A stretch of DNA of 64,000 nt from Pseudovibrio sp947494035 (GCA_947494035.1 CANLTN010000011.1:67443-131442); one strand, 5' to 3'; positions 1 through 8,751 are shown, numbered from the stretch's first letter. Notes: a model not told the origin generated them from the letters alone. A program made the numbers and translations.

Positions 1-1304
1 ATTTTCTCTAAGCCCATGGGAACCAGCAGTCCAAACAGACCGGCGCAGATTGAGTTAATCAGAACAGCGCTGCCGATGACCATCCCAAGTTCTGGGTTGA
101 GGAACCATCCCCCTGCAATCGCGCCAATCATAAACCCAAGACCCACGCCATTGATCATGCCCACCAACAGCTCACGCCTCAGAACGCGGAAAATATTACG
201 TCTGTTCAGTTCCTGTGTCGCAATCGCGCGCACCGTCACCGCCATTGTCTGCGTCCCGGAATTCCCGCCCATGGACGCCACAATAGGCATCAACACAGCC
301 AAAGCTACCATCCGCTCAATGGTGGCGGAGAACAGCGAGATCACGAACGCAGAAAAAATGGCAGTGAACACATTCACCGACAACCATGTCATTCGCGACT
401 TGGCAATCTCCAGCACGCTGTCGGAGATTTCCTCATCACCCACACCAGCCATCGCCAGCATGTCTTCTTCTGCCTCTTCCTGAATGATATCAACAATGTC
501 ATCAACGGTCACAATACCGACCAAACGCTCGGAAGCATCAGTCACCGCAACGGAGACCAGATTGTAACGCTCAAACAGACGCGCCACATCTTCACGGTCA
601 TCCGTCACCACAACAGAATGCCGGCTCTCCTCCATGATCTTGGAGATCTTCTGGGAGCGCTTCGCCCGTAACAGACGATCCAGCGCCACAGCGCCCTGCA
701 GACGAAAGCTCGGGTCGACCACGTAAATCTCGTAGAAGCTGTCAGGCAGATCCTCGGAGCTTCGCAGATGGTCAATCACCTGCCCAACCGTCCAGAACGG
801 CGGCACCGCGATAAAGTCGGTCTGGACGATACGTCCGGCAGAATCTTCAGGCAATTCCAGCGCGCGCTTGATATTGATCTGATCAACATTGGGCAGCTGA
901 GCAAGAATCTTCTCCTGATCTTCCTGCTCCATGTCCTCAAGCAGATAAACCGCATCATCAGATTCAAGCTCGCCAATCCCCTCAACAACATCCCCGTCCG
1001 GCAATGCTTCCAGAACCTGCGCACGCACAGTTTCTTCGGTTTCGGTTAAAGCGGCAAAATCAAACTCGTCGCCAAGAAGCTGAATCAGAAGGACACGATC
1101 ATCCTCGCGCAGCATCTCCAGCAGATCACCCATATCCGCCGCATGCAGATTGCCTGCCAGCTCACGCACAGCAGCAGGATCACGCACCTCCACCGCAGCT
1201 TCAACACGCGCTACAAACTCTGCATCAAGGTGTCCGCTTGCATCTCGAACATTAGGTGGAGGGGGCGCAGTGTGATGCGCACCGGGATTTTCCGATTGGG
1301 TCAC
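1..1304 (-). CDS. mgtE: Magnesium transporter MgtE (3' end outside window)
   Basis: This is a Mg2+-gated Mg2+ channel of the inner membrane. About 434 codons are visible; the end of the last membrane helices lies beyond position 1. Reading the minus strand I see an N-terminal cytoplasmic helical domain (about residues 30-150), a CBS pair containing VGIVTVDDIVDII (about 150-285), and then hydrophobic helices with the family motif MPIVASMGGNSGTQT. The start is GTG at 1304-1302, with GGAGGT at 1313-1308 just upstream. The 4-base gap from GGAGG to GTG is short but no better start exists. Family assignment is firm; ion specificity rests on the family. It has no operon partner in view. Confidence 0.93.
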   Translation of the reverse strand, partial: MTQSENPGAHHTAPPPPNVRDASGHLDAEFVARVEAAVEVRDPAAVRELAGNLHAADMGDLLEMLREDDRVLLIQLLGDEFDFAALTETEETVRAQVLEALPDGDVVEGIGELESDDAVYLLEDMEQEDQEKILAQLPNVDQINIKRALELPEDSAGRIVQTDFIAVPPFWTVGQVIDHLRSSEDLPDSFYEIYVVDPSFRLQGAVALDRLLRAKRSQKISKIMEESRHSVVVTDDREDVARLFERYNLVSVAVTDASERLVGIVTVDDIVDIIQEEAEEDMLAMAGVGDEEISDSVLEIAKSRMTWLSVNVFTAIFSAFVISLFSATIERMVALAVLMPIVASMGGNSGTQTMAVTVRAIATQELNRRNIFRVLRRELLVGMINGVGLGFMIGAIAGGWFLNPELGMVIGSAVLINSICAGLFGLLVPMGLEK

Positions 1305-1598
1305 GTGACCTCCACTAGGCTGAGTCAAATGCTTGACGTGAGCATCGTCCTTCGAGATTACTGAAAATTGACATGCACGGGGTAATTGGGACGCTGTGCA
1401 CAGGCTTGTGTTTATAGCGAGCTTCGCAGACCGTGCAATCCTTTTACGAAGAATTCACGCTTTACCTTTGAACGCACAAAACCCGTAAAAAACGCAAAAC
1501 GGCGCACAAAAACGCATTTCAACGCAAAACCAGCAATTCTCACCGGATCAGTAAGGCTGTGGATTTTTTACTCGAAGAAAAACAGAGGGTTAGAAAGC
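1305..1598. other. Intergenic stretch between mgtE and tRNA-Leu
   Basis: About 300 bases without a gene. Apart from the mgtE ribosome binding site at 1308-1313 I see nothing I can support. Open frames crossing this region run through the tRNA gene and look like no protein. Confidence 0.5.
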
Positions 1599-1633
1599 AA
1601 AAAACCCCGGCTCATTAAAGAGCTCGGGGCTTT
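1599..1633 (-). terminator. Intrinsic terminator after tRNA-Leu
   Basis: On the minus strand a stem AGCCCCGAGCT/AGC-CGGGG (one bulge region) is followed by a run of six T. It lies directly after the encoded CCA of the tRNA. Confidence 0.8.
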
Positions 1634-1720
1634 TGGTGCGGCCGAGAAGACTCGAACTTCCACGGGTGTTACCCCACAGCGACCTCAACGCTGCGCGTCT
1701 ACCAATTCCGCCACGGCCGC
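1634..1720 (-). tRNA. tRNA-Leu(GAG)
   Basis: The acceptor stem GCGGCCG/CGGCCGC, a D-arm with GGTAGACGC, an anticodon stem CAGCG/CGCTG with loop TTGAGGT (anticodon GAG), a long class II variable arm and a T-arm with GTTCGAGTC are all visible. The CCA end is encoded (1636-1634). It reads CUC/CUU leucine codons. Confidence 0.95.
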
Positions 1721-1898
1721 AAAACCTTGGCTTGCCTCCGGAGTGTCTGGCTGTTTGCCTCGCCCCGTCGGCCGATGAGCGGTGATATAGCCAACCCCTC
1801 GAACCTGCGCAAGTGCCTTTTTCGAAAATTCACAGCGCAGAACAAAAAAATCGAAAAAACCTCTTTTGAACGGGCACTTATCCACTGCGCGCGATATT

Positions 1899-2165
1899 TC
1901 AGATGCGATCTTCCATGTTTACGGGCCGCATATCCACAGCACGCCGCAAAACCTTTGTGATGACGATACCAACTTTATCACCAACCACCGTCACCTGCCC
2001 TTCGGCCACCGGTGTATTGTTTGCCAAAATCTTCACATCATCAGCTTCGTGGGTGTCCAGCTCAATCACCGCCCCACGCCCCATGCGCAACAATTGGTGC
2101 ACCGGCATTTCAGATTTTCCCAGCACCACCGAAATATCGACGGAGATATCATCGAATCTATTCAT
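1899..2165 (-). CDS. fliN: Short FliN-like flagellar motor switch protein (SpoA domain)
   Basis: An 88-residue protein made almost wholly of one SpoA (surface presentation of antigens) domain, with the family pattern LGKSEMPVHQLLRMGRGAVI followed by an LANN-P-AEG strand. SpoA proteins build the cytoplasmic C-ring of the flagellar motor or the related ring of type III secretion. It is shorter than enteric FliN (about 137 residues) and lacks the N-terminal extension; short forms are known in alphaproteobacteria. No flagellar gene adjoins it: tRNA-Leu is downstream and lipB is divergent. The domain call is strong, the symbol less so, since a main fliN may lie in a flagellar cluster elsewhere. 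Confidence 0.8.
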   Translation of the reverse strand: MNRFDDISVDISVVLGKSEMPVHQLLRMGRGAVIELDTHEADDVKILANNTPVAEGQVTVVGDKVGIVITKVLRRAVDMRPVNMEDRI

Positions 2166-2308
2166 CTCTGCCCCTCTCCCTTTGCGGGAATAAATTACAC
2201 CTCCCCCTACTCTGTGAGTTGGTGCCCTGTTAATTTTAGTGTAGACGCTTACATCTCATTAGGGCAAACCAACTAACCGAAATCCGCAGATCATTTTGGG
2301 ATAACAAC

Positions 2309-3046
2309 ATGGCAGATCGTCAAACCCTCAAAACAGACTTCTTACCCTTGGAAAGTTCTCCGCCTGTTGAGTGGGTCATAGATGACGAACCCATCCCCTA
2401 TGAGATTGCGCAAAAGGAAATGGAAGAGCGCGTCGCCGCCATCGCCGCAGGCACAGCTGCCGAACGCGTCTGGCTTTTGGAGCATCCGCCCCTTTATACC
2501 GCAGGCACAAGCGCCGATCCTGCCGACCTGATCGCCAAAGACCGCTTCCCCGTATATGAAACTGGACGCGGAGGGCAGTATACTTATCACGGTCCCGGAC
2601 AACGTGTTGCTTATGTTATGCTCGATTTGAAGCGCCGCCAGCAGGACGTACGTGCCTTTGTAGCAGCACTGGAACAGTGGCTCATCGACACCCTATGGCA
2701 ACACCATGTGCGCGGCGAACGACGGGAAGATCGTGTAGGCGTCTGGGTTCAGCGCCCTGAAAAAGGCGAAGGTGTTGAAGACAAGATCGCAGCCATCGGC
2801 ATCCGCCTGCGCAAGTGGGTAACATTCCATGGCATCTCACTCAACGTCGATCCAGACCTTGAGCACTTCACTGGAATTGTCCCCTGCGGCGTCCAAAAGC
2901 ATGGCGTCACCAGCTTCGTTGATCTGGGCCTGCCGCTGACCATGCCAGAGGTGGATATCATTTTGCGTGAGCAATTCGAGAAAATCTTCGGCGCGACAGT
3001 TTCCGTGGAGTCTTCAGCTCTGGCGCAAACAGACCACAGCGAATAA
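2309..3046 (+). CDS. lipB: Lipoyl(octanoyl) transferase LipB
   Basis: This enzyme moves octanoyl from acyl carrier protein to a lysine of lipoyl-domain proteins, the first step of lipoate assembly for pyruvate and 2-oxoglutarate dehydrogenases and the glycine cleavage system. The 245 residues contain YTAGTSAD (about 63-70), RGGQYTYHGPGQ (87-98), the lysine of the acyl-transfer pair in DKIAAIGIR (K159) and the catalytic cysteine in IVPCGVQKHGVTS (C193). Length fits the family. The gene converges on the acylphosphatase gene with no base between the two stop codons, so the two transcripts must overlap. No lipA in view. Confidence 0.96.
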   Translation: MADRQTLKTDFLPLESSPPVEWVIDDEPIPYEIAQKEMEERVAAIAAGTAAERVWLLEHPPLYTAGTSADPADLIAKDRFPVYETGRGGQYTYHGPGQRVAYVMLDLKRRQQDVRAFVAALEQWLIDTLWQHHVRGERREDRVGVWVQRPEKGEGVEDKIAAIGIRLRKWVTFHGISLNVDPDLEHFTGIVPCGVQKHGVTSFVDLGLPLTMPEVDIILREQFEKIFGATVSVESSALAQTDHSE

Positions 3047-3316
3047 CTAGTACTTGATGCGAAACGCCCCTTTCTCTTCAGGGGCGTCTTCCAAGAGTAT
3101 GATCGCATCAACTTCTGCGCTGGCCGGCCCTTGCTGTGCCGCCATCAACAATGCGTCGACCTTTTCCTGCTCACCGGTGACAACCGCCTCCACCGACCCG
3201 TCTTCATTATTCCTGCACCAACCGGAAACGCCCAGCATTCCGGCCTTTTTATAAAGCCACGCACGATAGCCAACACCCTGCACCAATCCCGTGATGGAAA
3301 AGTGTGTGGTTTTCAT
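3047..3316 (-). CDS. acyP: Acylphosphatase
   Basis: A small enzyme hydrolysing acyl phosphates. The predicted 89 residues show the signature GLVQGVGYRAWLYKKA with the phosphate-binding arginine (R18), then SGWCRNNEDGSVE with the catalytic asparagine (N36). I start at the ATG at 3316 because GGGAGAG sits five bases upstream; an in-frame ATG six codons earlier has no such site. The stop codon abuts the lipB stop. The physiological substrate of bacterial acylphosphatases is unclear. Confidence 0.93.
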   Translation of the reverse strand: MKTTHFSITGLVQGVGYRAWLYKKAGMLGVSGWCRNNEDGSVEAVVTGEQEKVDALLMAAQQGPASAEVDAIILLEDAPEEKGAFRIKY

Positions 3317-3471
3317 TAGTCTCTCCCAGTGCATTCAGGCGTTGCAAACAAAGTTACTTCCTCAGCCAACGACCCTGGCAAATGCCCAGAACCAGCTGCG
3401 GCCTTAGCTTGCAAACCTTATAAAAAACATCAAGTCTCATATCTAATAGGTAGACCTTTAGAAGAGACTTG

Positions 3472-3663
3472 ATGAATCTTCTCAAATCCCGTTTGACTGC
3501 TCTTTCTTTCTCCGCAGTCACGGCGTTTCTACCAGCTCAGGCAGTTGCATAAAGAGATTTTGAACGCCAGTTCAACGAGATAGTCAAAACAGCGGACTAT
3601 GAAAACGTAATCTTCGACAGGTTTTTAAATCAGCTCTGCTTGCGTTCCACATGCACGCTGTAA
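3472..3663 (+). pseudogene. Decayed small secreted-protein ORF
   Basis: ATG at 3472 opens a 26-codon peptide that reads as a complete signal peptide (MNLLKSRLTALSFSAV, ending LPAQAVA) and stops at TAA 3550-3552, where the cleavage site would be. The same frame then runs 36 more codons (RDFERQFNEIVKTADYE...) to a TAA at 3661-3663, overlapping the 3' end of the convergent transporter gene. A purine-rich site (AGAAGAGA) precedes the ATG. I read this as a remnant of a small exported protein cut by a nonsense mutation and truncated at its 3' end. I do not recognise the family. It could be chance, as the reading rests on the signal peptide alone. Confidence 0.4.
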
Positions 3664-4529
3664 AGCGAAGCACCAATGATCAGCCCCGCTCCCAGCCATA
3701 AATTGCCCGGTGGCACCCACGCAAAGACAAGGAACCCGCACAAAACATTGAGCGGCAGCTTGAGGTGATCAAATGGCTGCAGATACACCGCGTCCACCTT
3801 TTCATAGGCCATGGCCAATGAGCCTTGAGCAATTGCACCGAGAAGACCAGCCAGAATAACCAGCCACCACATGCTCATGCCCACCGGCACAGTAAAACCG
3901 CCCGGTGCCAGCAAAGCCAACACCAGATTAACCGGCGTCAGCAGCAGAAGCAGATACAGCGTCACCGACTGCGGGCTCTCCGTTTCCTCCAGCTTTTTCA
4001 TACACAAAATGGAGCTACCCCACAGCAGGGCAGCAATAATTGGCAGGAAGGCAACCAGCTGGAAGGCATCATCCCATGGGCTCAAGATGATCATGCCACC
4101 AACAAAGCCGACAGCAGTCGCCATCCAACGCTCAGTGCTTGCCTTTTCACCCAGGAAGAAAGCCGCACCAATGGTCACGAAGAATGGAGAAGTCATCAAC
4201 AACGCAATCGCCTGCCAGATCGGCACGCCATTGGCCAAGCCCGCCACCCAGAACTGAACGCCCAGCGCAGCCAGAAAGACGCGGAACACATGCAGCGCCA
4301 ACTGCTCTGTGCGCAAACCGCCAACGCCAATGCGCCAGATTACAGGCAGCATAGCAATCAGCGAGATCAGATATTGCCAGAAGGTTGCGCTGGTGGAACT
4401 AAGCCCCTGCACCATGGTCAGATACTGCATGGCAGAGTTGGTCACAGCAAACGCTGCACCGGCAAAAACCATCCAGCTTGCACCAATAACGGCTGCAGAC
4501 GCGCGGGTAGAGCTACGTGATACACTCAT
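3630..4529 (-). CDS. ribN: EamA/DMT-family riboflavin transporter, RibN type
   Basis: A 299-residue inner-membrane protein of the drug/metabolite transporter superfamily, with about ten hydrophobic segments and two EamA repeats (about 15-145 and 160-295). The decisive evidence is context: an FMN riboswitch lies in its 5' leader, and EamA transporters under that riboswitch are the RibN riboflavin importers described in rhizobia and Vibrio. It would take up riboflavin when FMN is low. The ATG at 4529 follows AGAGGTGCGTGC. The gene is alone with its riboswitch; no rib biosynthesis genes adjoin it. The transporter family is certain; riboflavin as substrate is inferred. Confidence 0.85.
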   Translation of the reverse strand: MSVSRSSTRASAAVIGASWMVFAGAAFAVTNSAMQYLTMVQGLSSTSATFWQYLISLIAMLPVIWRIGVGGLRTEQLALHVFRVFLAALGVQFWVAGLANGVPIWQAIALLMTSPFFVTIGAAFFLGEKASTERWMATAVGFVGGMIILSPWDDAFQLVAFLPIIAALLWGSSILCMKKLEETESPQSVTLYLLLLLTPVNLVLALLAPGGFTVPVGMSMWWLVILAGLLGAIAQGSLAMAYEKVDAVYLQPFDHLKLPLNVLCGFLVFAWVPPGNLWLGAGLIIGASLYSVHVERKQS

Positions 4530-4662
4530 GCACGCACCTCTAAGTCAGCATTCAAAAACAGATTACTCATAAAATTCTTTCTGATCCAAAGGACGGAAAA
4601 ACCGCCAAGTTTCATTGAATCAGGACGCGCAGGCAAAAGGGCTCCGCAGAACACTCCCCACC

Positions 4663-4807
4663 CACATTCTCTTTCATCCGGACTATAACCGTCGGTTCCG
4701 GGTTCACACCGGATCTGCTGACCCTTCCCTTGCAAAGAAGACGCTCGCGGACTTGTGGCACAAAGGCCCATCACCACCGGTAGGGAATTTCACCCCGCCC
4801 TGAGAAT
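4663..4807 (-). promoter_or_regulatory. FMN riboswitch (RFN element) upstream of ribN
   Basis: The minus strand carries the conserved RFN core in order: TCAGGGCGGGGTGAAATTCC (4805-4786), CCTACCGGTGGT, AGTCCGCGAGCG, GGTCAGCAGATCCGGTG and CCGGTTATAGTCCGGATG-AAAGAGAA (some core bases differ from consensus). The leader from the aptamer to the ribN ATG is about 130 bases and I see no convincing intrinsic terminator in it, so control at translation initiation is more likely than at termination. Confidence 0.95.
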
Positions 4808-4966
4808 TAGCTCCCACAATCGGGAGTTCTGTTTTTTAACAGATTCTCAGAAGATTGCGAGCTGTCTTTCAGTCTAACTGAAAACTCACTTATCAACAGG
4901 AAGCCAGCGGGGCGTTGCCACGAAACTATGGAGTAGATCACCGCCCAGCGCTTTCGGCCTTAAACT

Positions 4967-5389
4967 CTACCGCAAGTCCCATTGCCGCAATTCTTCACGG
5001 TAGGTCTCGGGAAAGTCCCAGTGCTCCGCCGCTTCCAGCACCCCTTCCCACGCTTTTGCATGGGGCTTGCCTGTGCGGGCAGTCCGGCTCACATAGATAA
5101 TGGCAGACTTATTCTGCCTGCCACTGCGAACCGGAAGAAAGACCTTATCCACCCCTTTACGAAGCAACGCCTCAGCCCCGTCAACCACAGCAACCTCACC
5201 GATCCGGCAATCCCAAAGCACACCGTGCACGCGCTTGCCCGGTGCCTTTACCATGGAAGGCACGCCTTCGGAGGTCACAATAAAGCGGTATCCATCCATA
5301 GAGGCTGGCCCAAGCGCTTTGGCGTTTGGGCACCGCCTTGCCATAATTGTTGGGTTCATCAAGCGGCTATAAGAAAAGTAAATTGGCAT
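4967..5389 (-). CDS. Gamma-glutamylcyclotransferase-like protein
   Basis: A 140-residue protein of the GGCT/AIG2 fold, which forms 5-oxoproline from gamma-glutamyl compounds. It begins PIYFSYSRLMN where the family normally has YFAYGSNM, followed by ALGPASMDGYRF and HGVLWD as in other members. The glutamate expected for catalysis is probably that in VVDGAEAL. The GSN part of the substrate loop is replaced by SRL, so activity or substrate may differ. It lies 24 bases downstream of the HAD gene and probably forms an operon with it and pccA. The Shine-Dalgarno site is weak. Confidence 0.75.
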   Translation of the reverse strand: MPIYFSYSRLMNPTIMARRCPNAKALGPASMDGYRFIVTSEGVPSMVKAPGKRVHGVLWDCRIGEVAVVDGAEALLRKGVDKVFLPVRSGRQNKSAIIYVSRTARTGKPHAKAWEGVLEAAEHWDFPETYREELRQWDLR

Positions 5390-5413
5390 TAGTTCAACTC
5401 ACTACAAAGGAAA

Positions 5414-6076
5414 TCAGGCAACCAGACTGCCCGCAAGGTGTTCACCAAGCTCTTCACGCGAGGCGACAACGGTATCAGCGCTGCAGTCAGCAAACTCTTC
5501 TTCAGACCCATAGCCCCAGAGTACACCGATAGACCGGACACCATTTTCTTTTGCTGCAATAATGTCGTGCTTGCGATCCCCGATCATGATGCATTGCGAG
5601 GCATCCAGCTTTTCCTGTTCAAGCAGATGAGCTAGCAGGTCCACTTTATTGCTGCGGGTCATATCCAGCTCGGGGCCGTAGGTCTTCTCAAAGAACCCAT
5701 CCATCTCGAAGTGAGCCACGATCTTTTCTGCATACGACCAGGGTTTGGAAGTACACACAAACAGACGATCCCCACGATCCTTTGCCGCTTGCAAAAGCTC
5801 GATAATCCCGTCGTAGCGCTCGTTTTCAAAAAGCCCCACAGTGGTATAACGCTCCCTGTAAAGACGAATAGCTTCAAGGATCAGCGCTTCATCTTCTGTG
5901 TTCAGCACCTGACGATACGTTTCTGTGAGAGGAGGCCCGATTACAAAGGCGAGTTCTTCAGCCGGAGGAACCTCACGGCCAAGCTTTTCAAGTGCGTACT
6001 GAACACTCGTTACAATGCCAACAAACGGATCTGTCAGCGTTCCATCCAAATCAAAAAGCAGAGTGCGCAAAGCCAT
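5414..6076 (-). CDS. HAD-superfamily phosphatase, phosphoglycolate phosphatase-like
   Basis: A 220-residue HAD subclass IA hydrolase, probably cytosolic. Motif I is LLFDLDGTLTD (nucleophile D near residue 9), motif II is VCTSKP (about 107-112), motif III is a lysine near NKVDLLAHLL and motif IV is IMIGDRKHDIIAAKENG. A helical cap lies between motifs I and II. It resembles phosphoglycolate phosphatases and related 5'-nucleotidases; the substrate cannot be read from the sequence. The gene sits 35 bases after pccA in the same direction. A second, distinct member of the superfamily lies at 15304-15984. Confidence 0.85.
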   Translation of the reverse strand: MALRTLLFDLDGTLTDPFVGIVTSVQYALEKLGREVPPAEELAFVIGPPLTETYRQVLNTEDEALILEAIRLYRERYTTVGLFENERYDGIIELLQAAKDRGDRLFVCTSKPWSYAEKIVAHFEMDGFFEKTYGPELDMTRSNKVDLLAHLLEQEKLDASQCIMIGDRKHDIIAAKENGVRSIGVLWGYGSEEEFADCSADTVVASREELGEHLAGSLVA

Positions 6077-6111
6077 ACCCCCAGCAGAGGAGCTGGCTTC
6101 GCGCCAACTCC

Positions 6112-8124
6112 CTATTCAAATTCCATGATAACGGCATCAACAGCAAGACTGTCGCCCGGTGCAGCTTTGATAGCGCTTACCACACAATCACGCTCGGCCC
6201 GAAGTACATTTTCCATTTTCATGGCTTCAACAATAGCCAACTGCTCACCAGCCTTCACTTCCTGCCCTTCTTCCACATGCAGCGAAACAACAAGCCCCGG
6301 CATTGGGCACAGCAACAGGTTAGATGTATCCGGAGCAACCTTTTCAGGCATCAACGCGGCGAGTTCAGCATTGCGCGGGGTCATTACCTTGGCAATCACC
6401 GAATAACCCTGCCAGTCCAGCTGATAGCCATTCTCGACCGGACGCACCTGAACACTCACAGCGCGCTCACCAACACGGCCCTTCCAAAGCATATCACCTG
6501 GAACCCAATCAGCGGCAATCCGCGCGCGCGGGCCACCATCAACGCACACATCAATATCAAGCGGCGTAACTGCCATGCCTTCAATCAGTTCCGCATCCAG
6601 CCTTTCACCATTGATCAGAACACCCCACTCACGGCGCACACCGCCATGATGCGGACGCAGACGGCCCGGTAAATGATCAAGACGCTCACGTTCAATCAGA
6701 TGCATGGAAAGCGCAACTGACGCCAGCACATTGCGCGCTTCCTCATCTGGAGTAGCGGGCTCAAAACCATCAGGATATTCATCGTCAATAAAGCTGGTCG
6801 ACAGCTGGCCGGATCGCCAGCGCGGGTGCTTCATGAGCGATGCCAGGAACGGCACGTTATGCTGGATGCCATCCACCTGGAACTCATCCAGTGCAGTGCT
6901 CATGCCTTCAATTGCTTCAGCACGGGTCGGCGCATAAGTCACCAGCTTCGCGATCATCGGATCGTAGAACATGGAGATCTCGGAGCCTTCCACCACGCCG
7001 GTATCATTACGCACAACGAAAGCACCATGATCACCTTCAACAGGCGGGCGATACCGTGTCAGACGACCAATGGACGGCAGGAAGTTGCGGTAGGGATCTT
7101 CCGCATAAATCCGGCTCTCAATAGACCAGCCGTTGAGCTTGACGTCCTCCTGTTTGAGGGAGAGTTCCTCCCCAGCAGCAGCACGGATCATCTGCTCAAC
7201 AAGATCAACACCGGTGACGAGTTCTGTCACTGGGTGCTCCACCTGAAGACGGGTATTCATTTCAAGGAAGTAAAAGCTCTTGTCTTGCCCAGCGACGAAC
7301 TCAACAGTACCGGCACTGTCATAGTCAACGGCTTTGGCAAGTGCCACCGCCTGCTCGCCCATCTTGCGGCGCGTTTCTTCATCCAGCAGCGGGGACGGAG
7401 CTTCCTCAATCACCTTCTGGTTTCGGCGCTGAATAGAACATTCGCGCTCGCCCAGATAGATTACGTTTCCATGCTTGTCACCCATCACCTGAATTTCAAT
7501 GTGCCGTGGGTTCTCAATGAACTTTTCGATAAAGATACGGTCATCACCAAATGAGCTGATGGCTTCAGACTTCGCACGCTCAAAGCCATCCATGGCTTCT
7601 TCATCACTCCACGCGATGCGCATGCCTTTACCGCCGCCGCCAGCAGAGGCCTTGATCATTACCGGATAACCGATCTGGGCAGCGATACGCTTGGCATCAT
7701 CAGGGCTCTCAATCAGCCCCATGTAACCCGGTACTGTGGAAACATCCGCCTCTGCGGCAAACCGCTTGGAGGTGATCTTGTCTCCCATCACCTCAATCGC
7801 TTTTGGATTAGGGCCAATAAAGACAATGCCTTCCTGCTTCAGGCGCTCGCAGAATTCTGCGCGCTCGGAAAGGAAGCCATAACCCGGATGCACAGCTTCT
7901 GCACCGGTCTGCTTGCACGCTTCTATAATCTTGTCGATCACAAGGTATGATTTTGCGGCAGCCGGCTCCCCAATGTGAACAGCCTCGTCAGCCATCTCCA
8001 CATGAAGCGCATCCAGGTCCGCATCGGAGTAAACGGCAACCGTCTTGATCCCCATCGATTTCGCCGTTTTTATAACACGGCAAGCGATTTCACCACGGTT
8101 TGCGATCAGAATCTTTGAAAACAT
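6112..8124 (-). CDS. pccA: Propionyl-CoA carboxylase alpha subunit (biotin carboxylase and biotin carrier)
   Basis: It carboxylates its own biotin with ATP and bicarbonate and presents it to the beta subunit for making methylmalonyl-CoA. About 670 residues: biotin carboxylase N-domain (from FSKILIANRGEIACRVI), ATP-grasp domain with KASAGGGGKGMRIA, carboxylase C-domain with EMNTRLQVEHPVTE, a middle region that binds the beta subunit, and a C-terminal biotinyl domain with EAMKMEN, the biotin lysine lying 35 residues from the end. I start at the ATG at 8124, which gives the family N-terminus; an in-frame ATG seven codons upstream (8145) has an AAGG-like site and could be used. The partner pccB is at 11346-12878, separated by other genes. 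The length and architecture favour propionyl- over acetyl-CoA, but this is inferred. Confidence 0.93.
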   Translation of the reverse strand: MFSKILIANRGEIACRVIKTAKSMGIKTVAVYSDADLDALHVEMADEAVHIGEPAAAKSYLVIDKIIEACKQTGAEAVHPGYGFLSERAEFCERLKQEGIVFIGPNPKAIEVMGDKITSKRFAAEADVSTVPGYMGLIESPDDAKRIAAQIGYPVMIKASAGGGGKGMRIAWSDEEAMDGFERAKSEAISSFGDDRIFIEKFIENPRHIEIQVMGDKHGNVIYLGERECSIQRRNQKVIEEAPSPLLDEETRRKMGEQAVALAKAVDYDSAGTVEFVAGQDKSFYFLEMNTRLQVEHPVTELVTGVDLVEQMIRAAAGEELSLKQEDVKLNGWSIESRIYAEDPYRNFLPSIGRLTRYRPPVEGDHGAFVVRNDTGVVEGSEISMFYDPMIAKLVTYAPTRAEAIEGMSTALDEFQVDGIQHNVPFLASLMKHPRWRSGQLSTSFIDDEYPDGFEPATPDEEARNVLASVALSMHLIERERLDHLPGRLRPHHGGVRREWGVLINGERLDAELIEGMAVTPLDIDVCVDGGPRARIAADWVPGDMLWKGRVGERAVSVQVRPVENGYQLDWQGYSVIAKVMTPRNAELAALMPEKVAPDTSNLLLCPMPGLVVSLHVEEGQEVKAGEQLAIVEAMKMENVLRAERDCVVSAIKAAPGDSLAVDAVIMEFE

Positions 8125-8370
8125 GCGCCCATCCCACATACACACCTTCTTTTACAGTGCAGGGTTGTAGGCACCTGGCCGCGCTTCCGCAACCTCACAA
8201 TAGGGCGAAGAAACATGCACTTTCCTCAACGTAACAGATATCATCCAAATCTGGAATAAGGTCTCTTCATCACATTTGTACAGGGCATTATTCTGTCAAA
8301 TGCATTGTATTTCGCGCCGACCTCTGGCAACACAGTTTGCACCCTCAAAGAATTCCTCAGGAGCCAGACA

Positions 8371-8751
8371 ATGAATGAAAACAAGATATTTCTGGAAGGC
8401 TTGTCATTCTTTGCATTCCACGGCCTGCATGATGAAGAAGCCAAACTGGGTCAACGCTTTATCATCGACCTGACCTGCTGGGCAGACTTTGAAAAGGCAA
8501 CCACCTCAGACAACTACGAAGACACCATCTGCTACGGCACACTTGCAAAAACTGTAGAGGATGTTGTGATCAACTCCCGCTTCAACCTACTCGAGCGCCT
8601 TGCCGGAGCCATTTGCGAGGCAGTTTTTGCTATGGACCAGCGAGTTTCCAAAATCAACGTGAAAGTTAATAAGCCATCTGCGCCAGTTCCGGTGCATACC
8701 GGCGGTTTTGGGGTGGAAGTAACACGTGCAAGACCTACCAGCACCCGTTAA
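8371..8751 (+). CDS. folB: Dihydroneopterin aldolase FolB
   Basis: It cleaves 7,8-dihydroneopterin to 6-hydroxymethyl-dihydropterin and glycolaldehyde in folate synthesis. The 126 residues show FFAFHGLHDEEAKLGQRF (about 13-30, with the substrate-binding glutamate), the active-site tyrosine in DTICYGTL (Y55) and the catalytic lysine in VKVNKPSAPV (K101). The ATG at 8371 has CAGGAG eight bases upstream. It is divergent from pccA; folK and folP are not in view. Confidence 0.92.
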   Translation: MNENKIFLEGLSFFAFHGLHDEEAKLGQRFIIDLTCWADFEKATTSDNYEDTICYGTLAKTVEDVVINSRFNLLERLAGAICEAVFAMDQRVSKINVKVNKPSAPVPVHTGGFGVEVTRARPTSTR

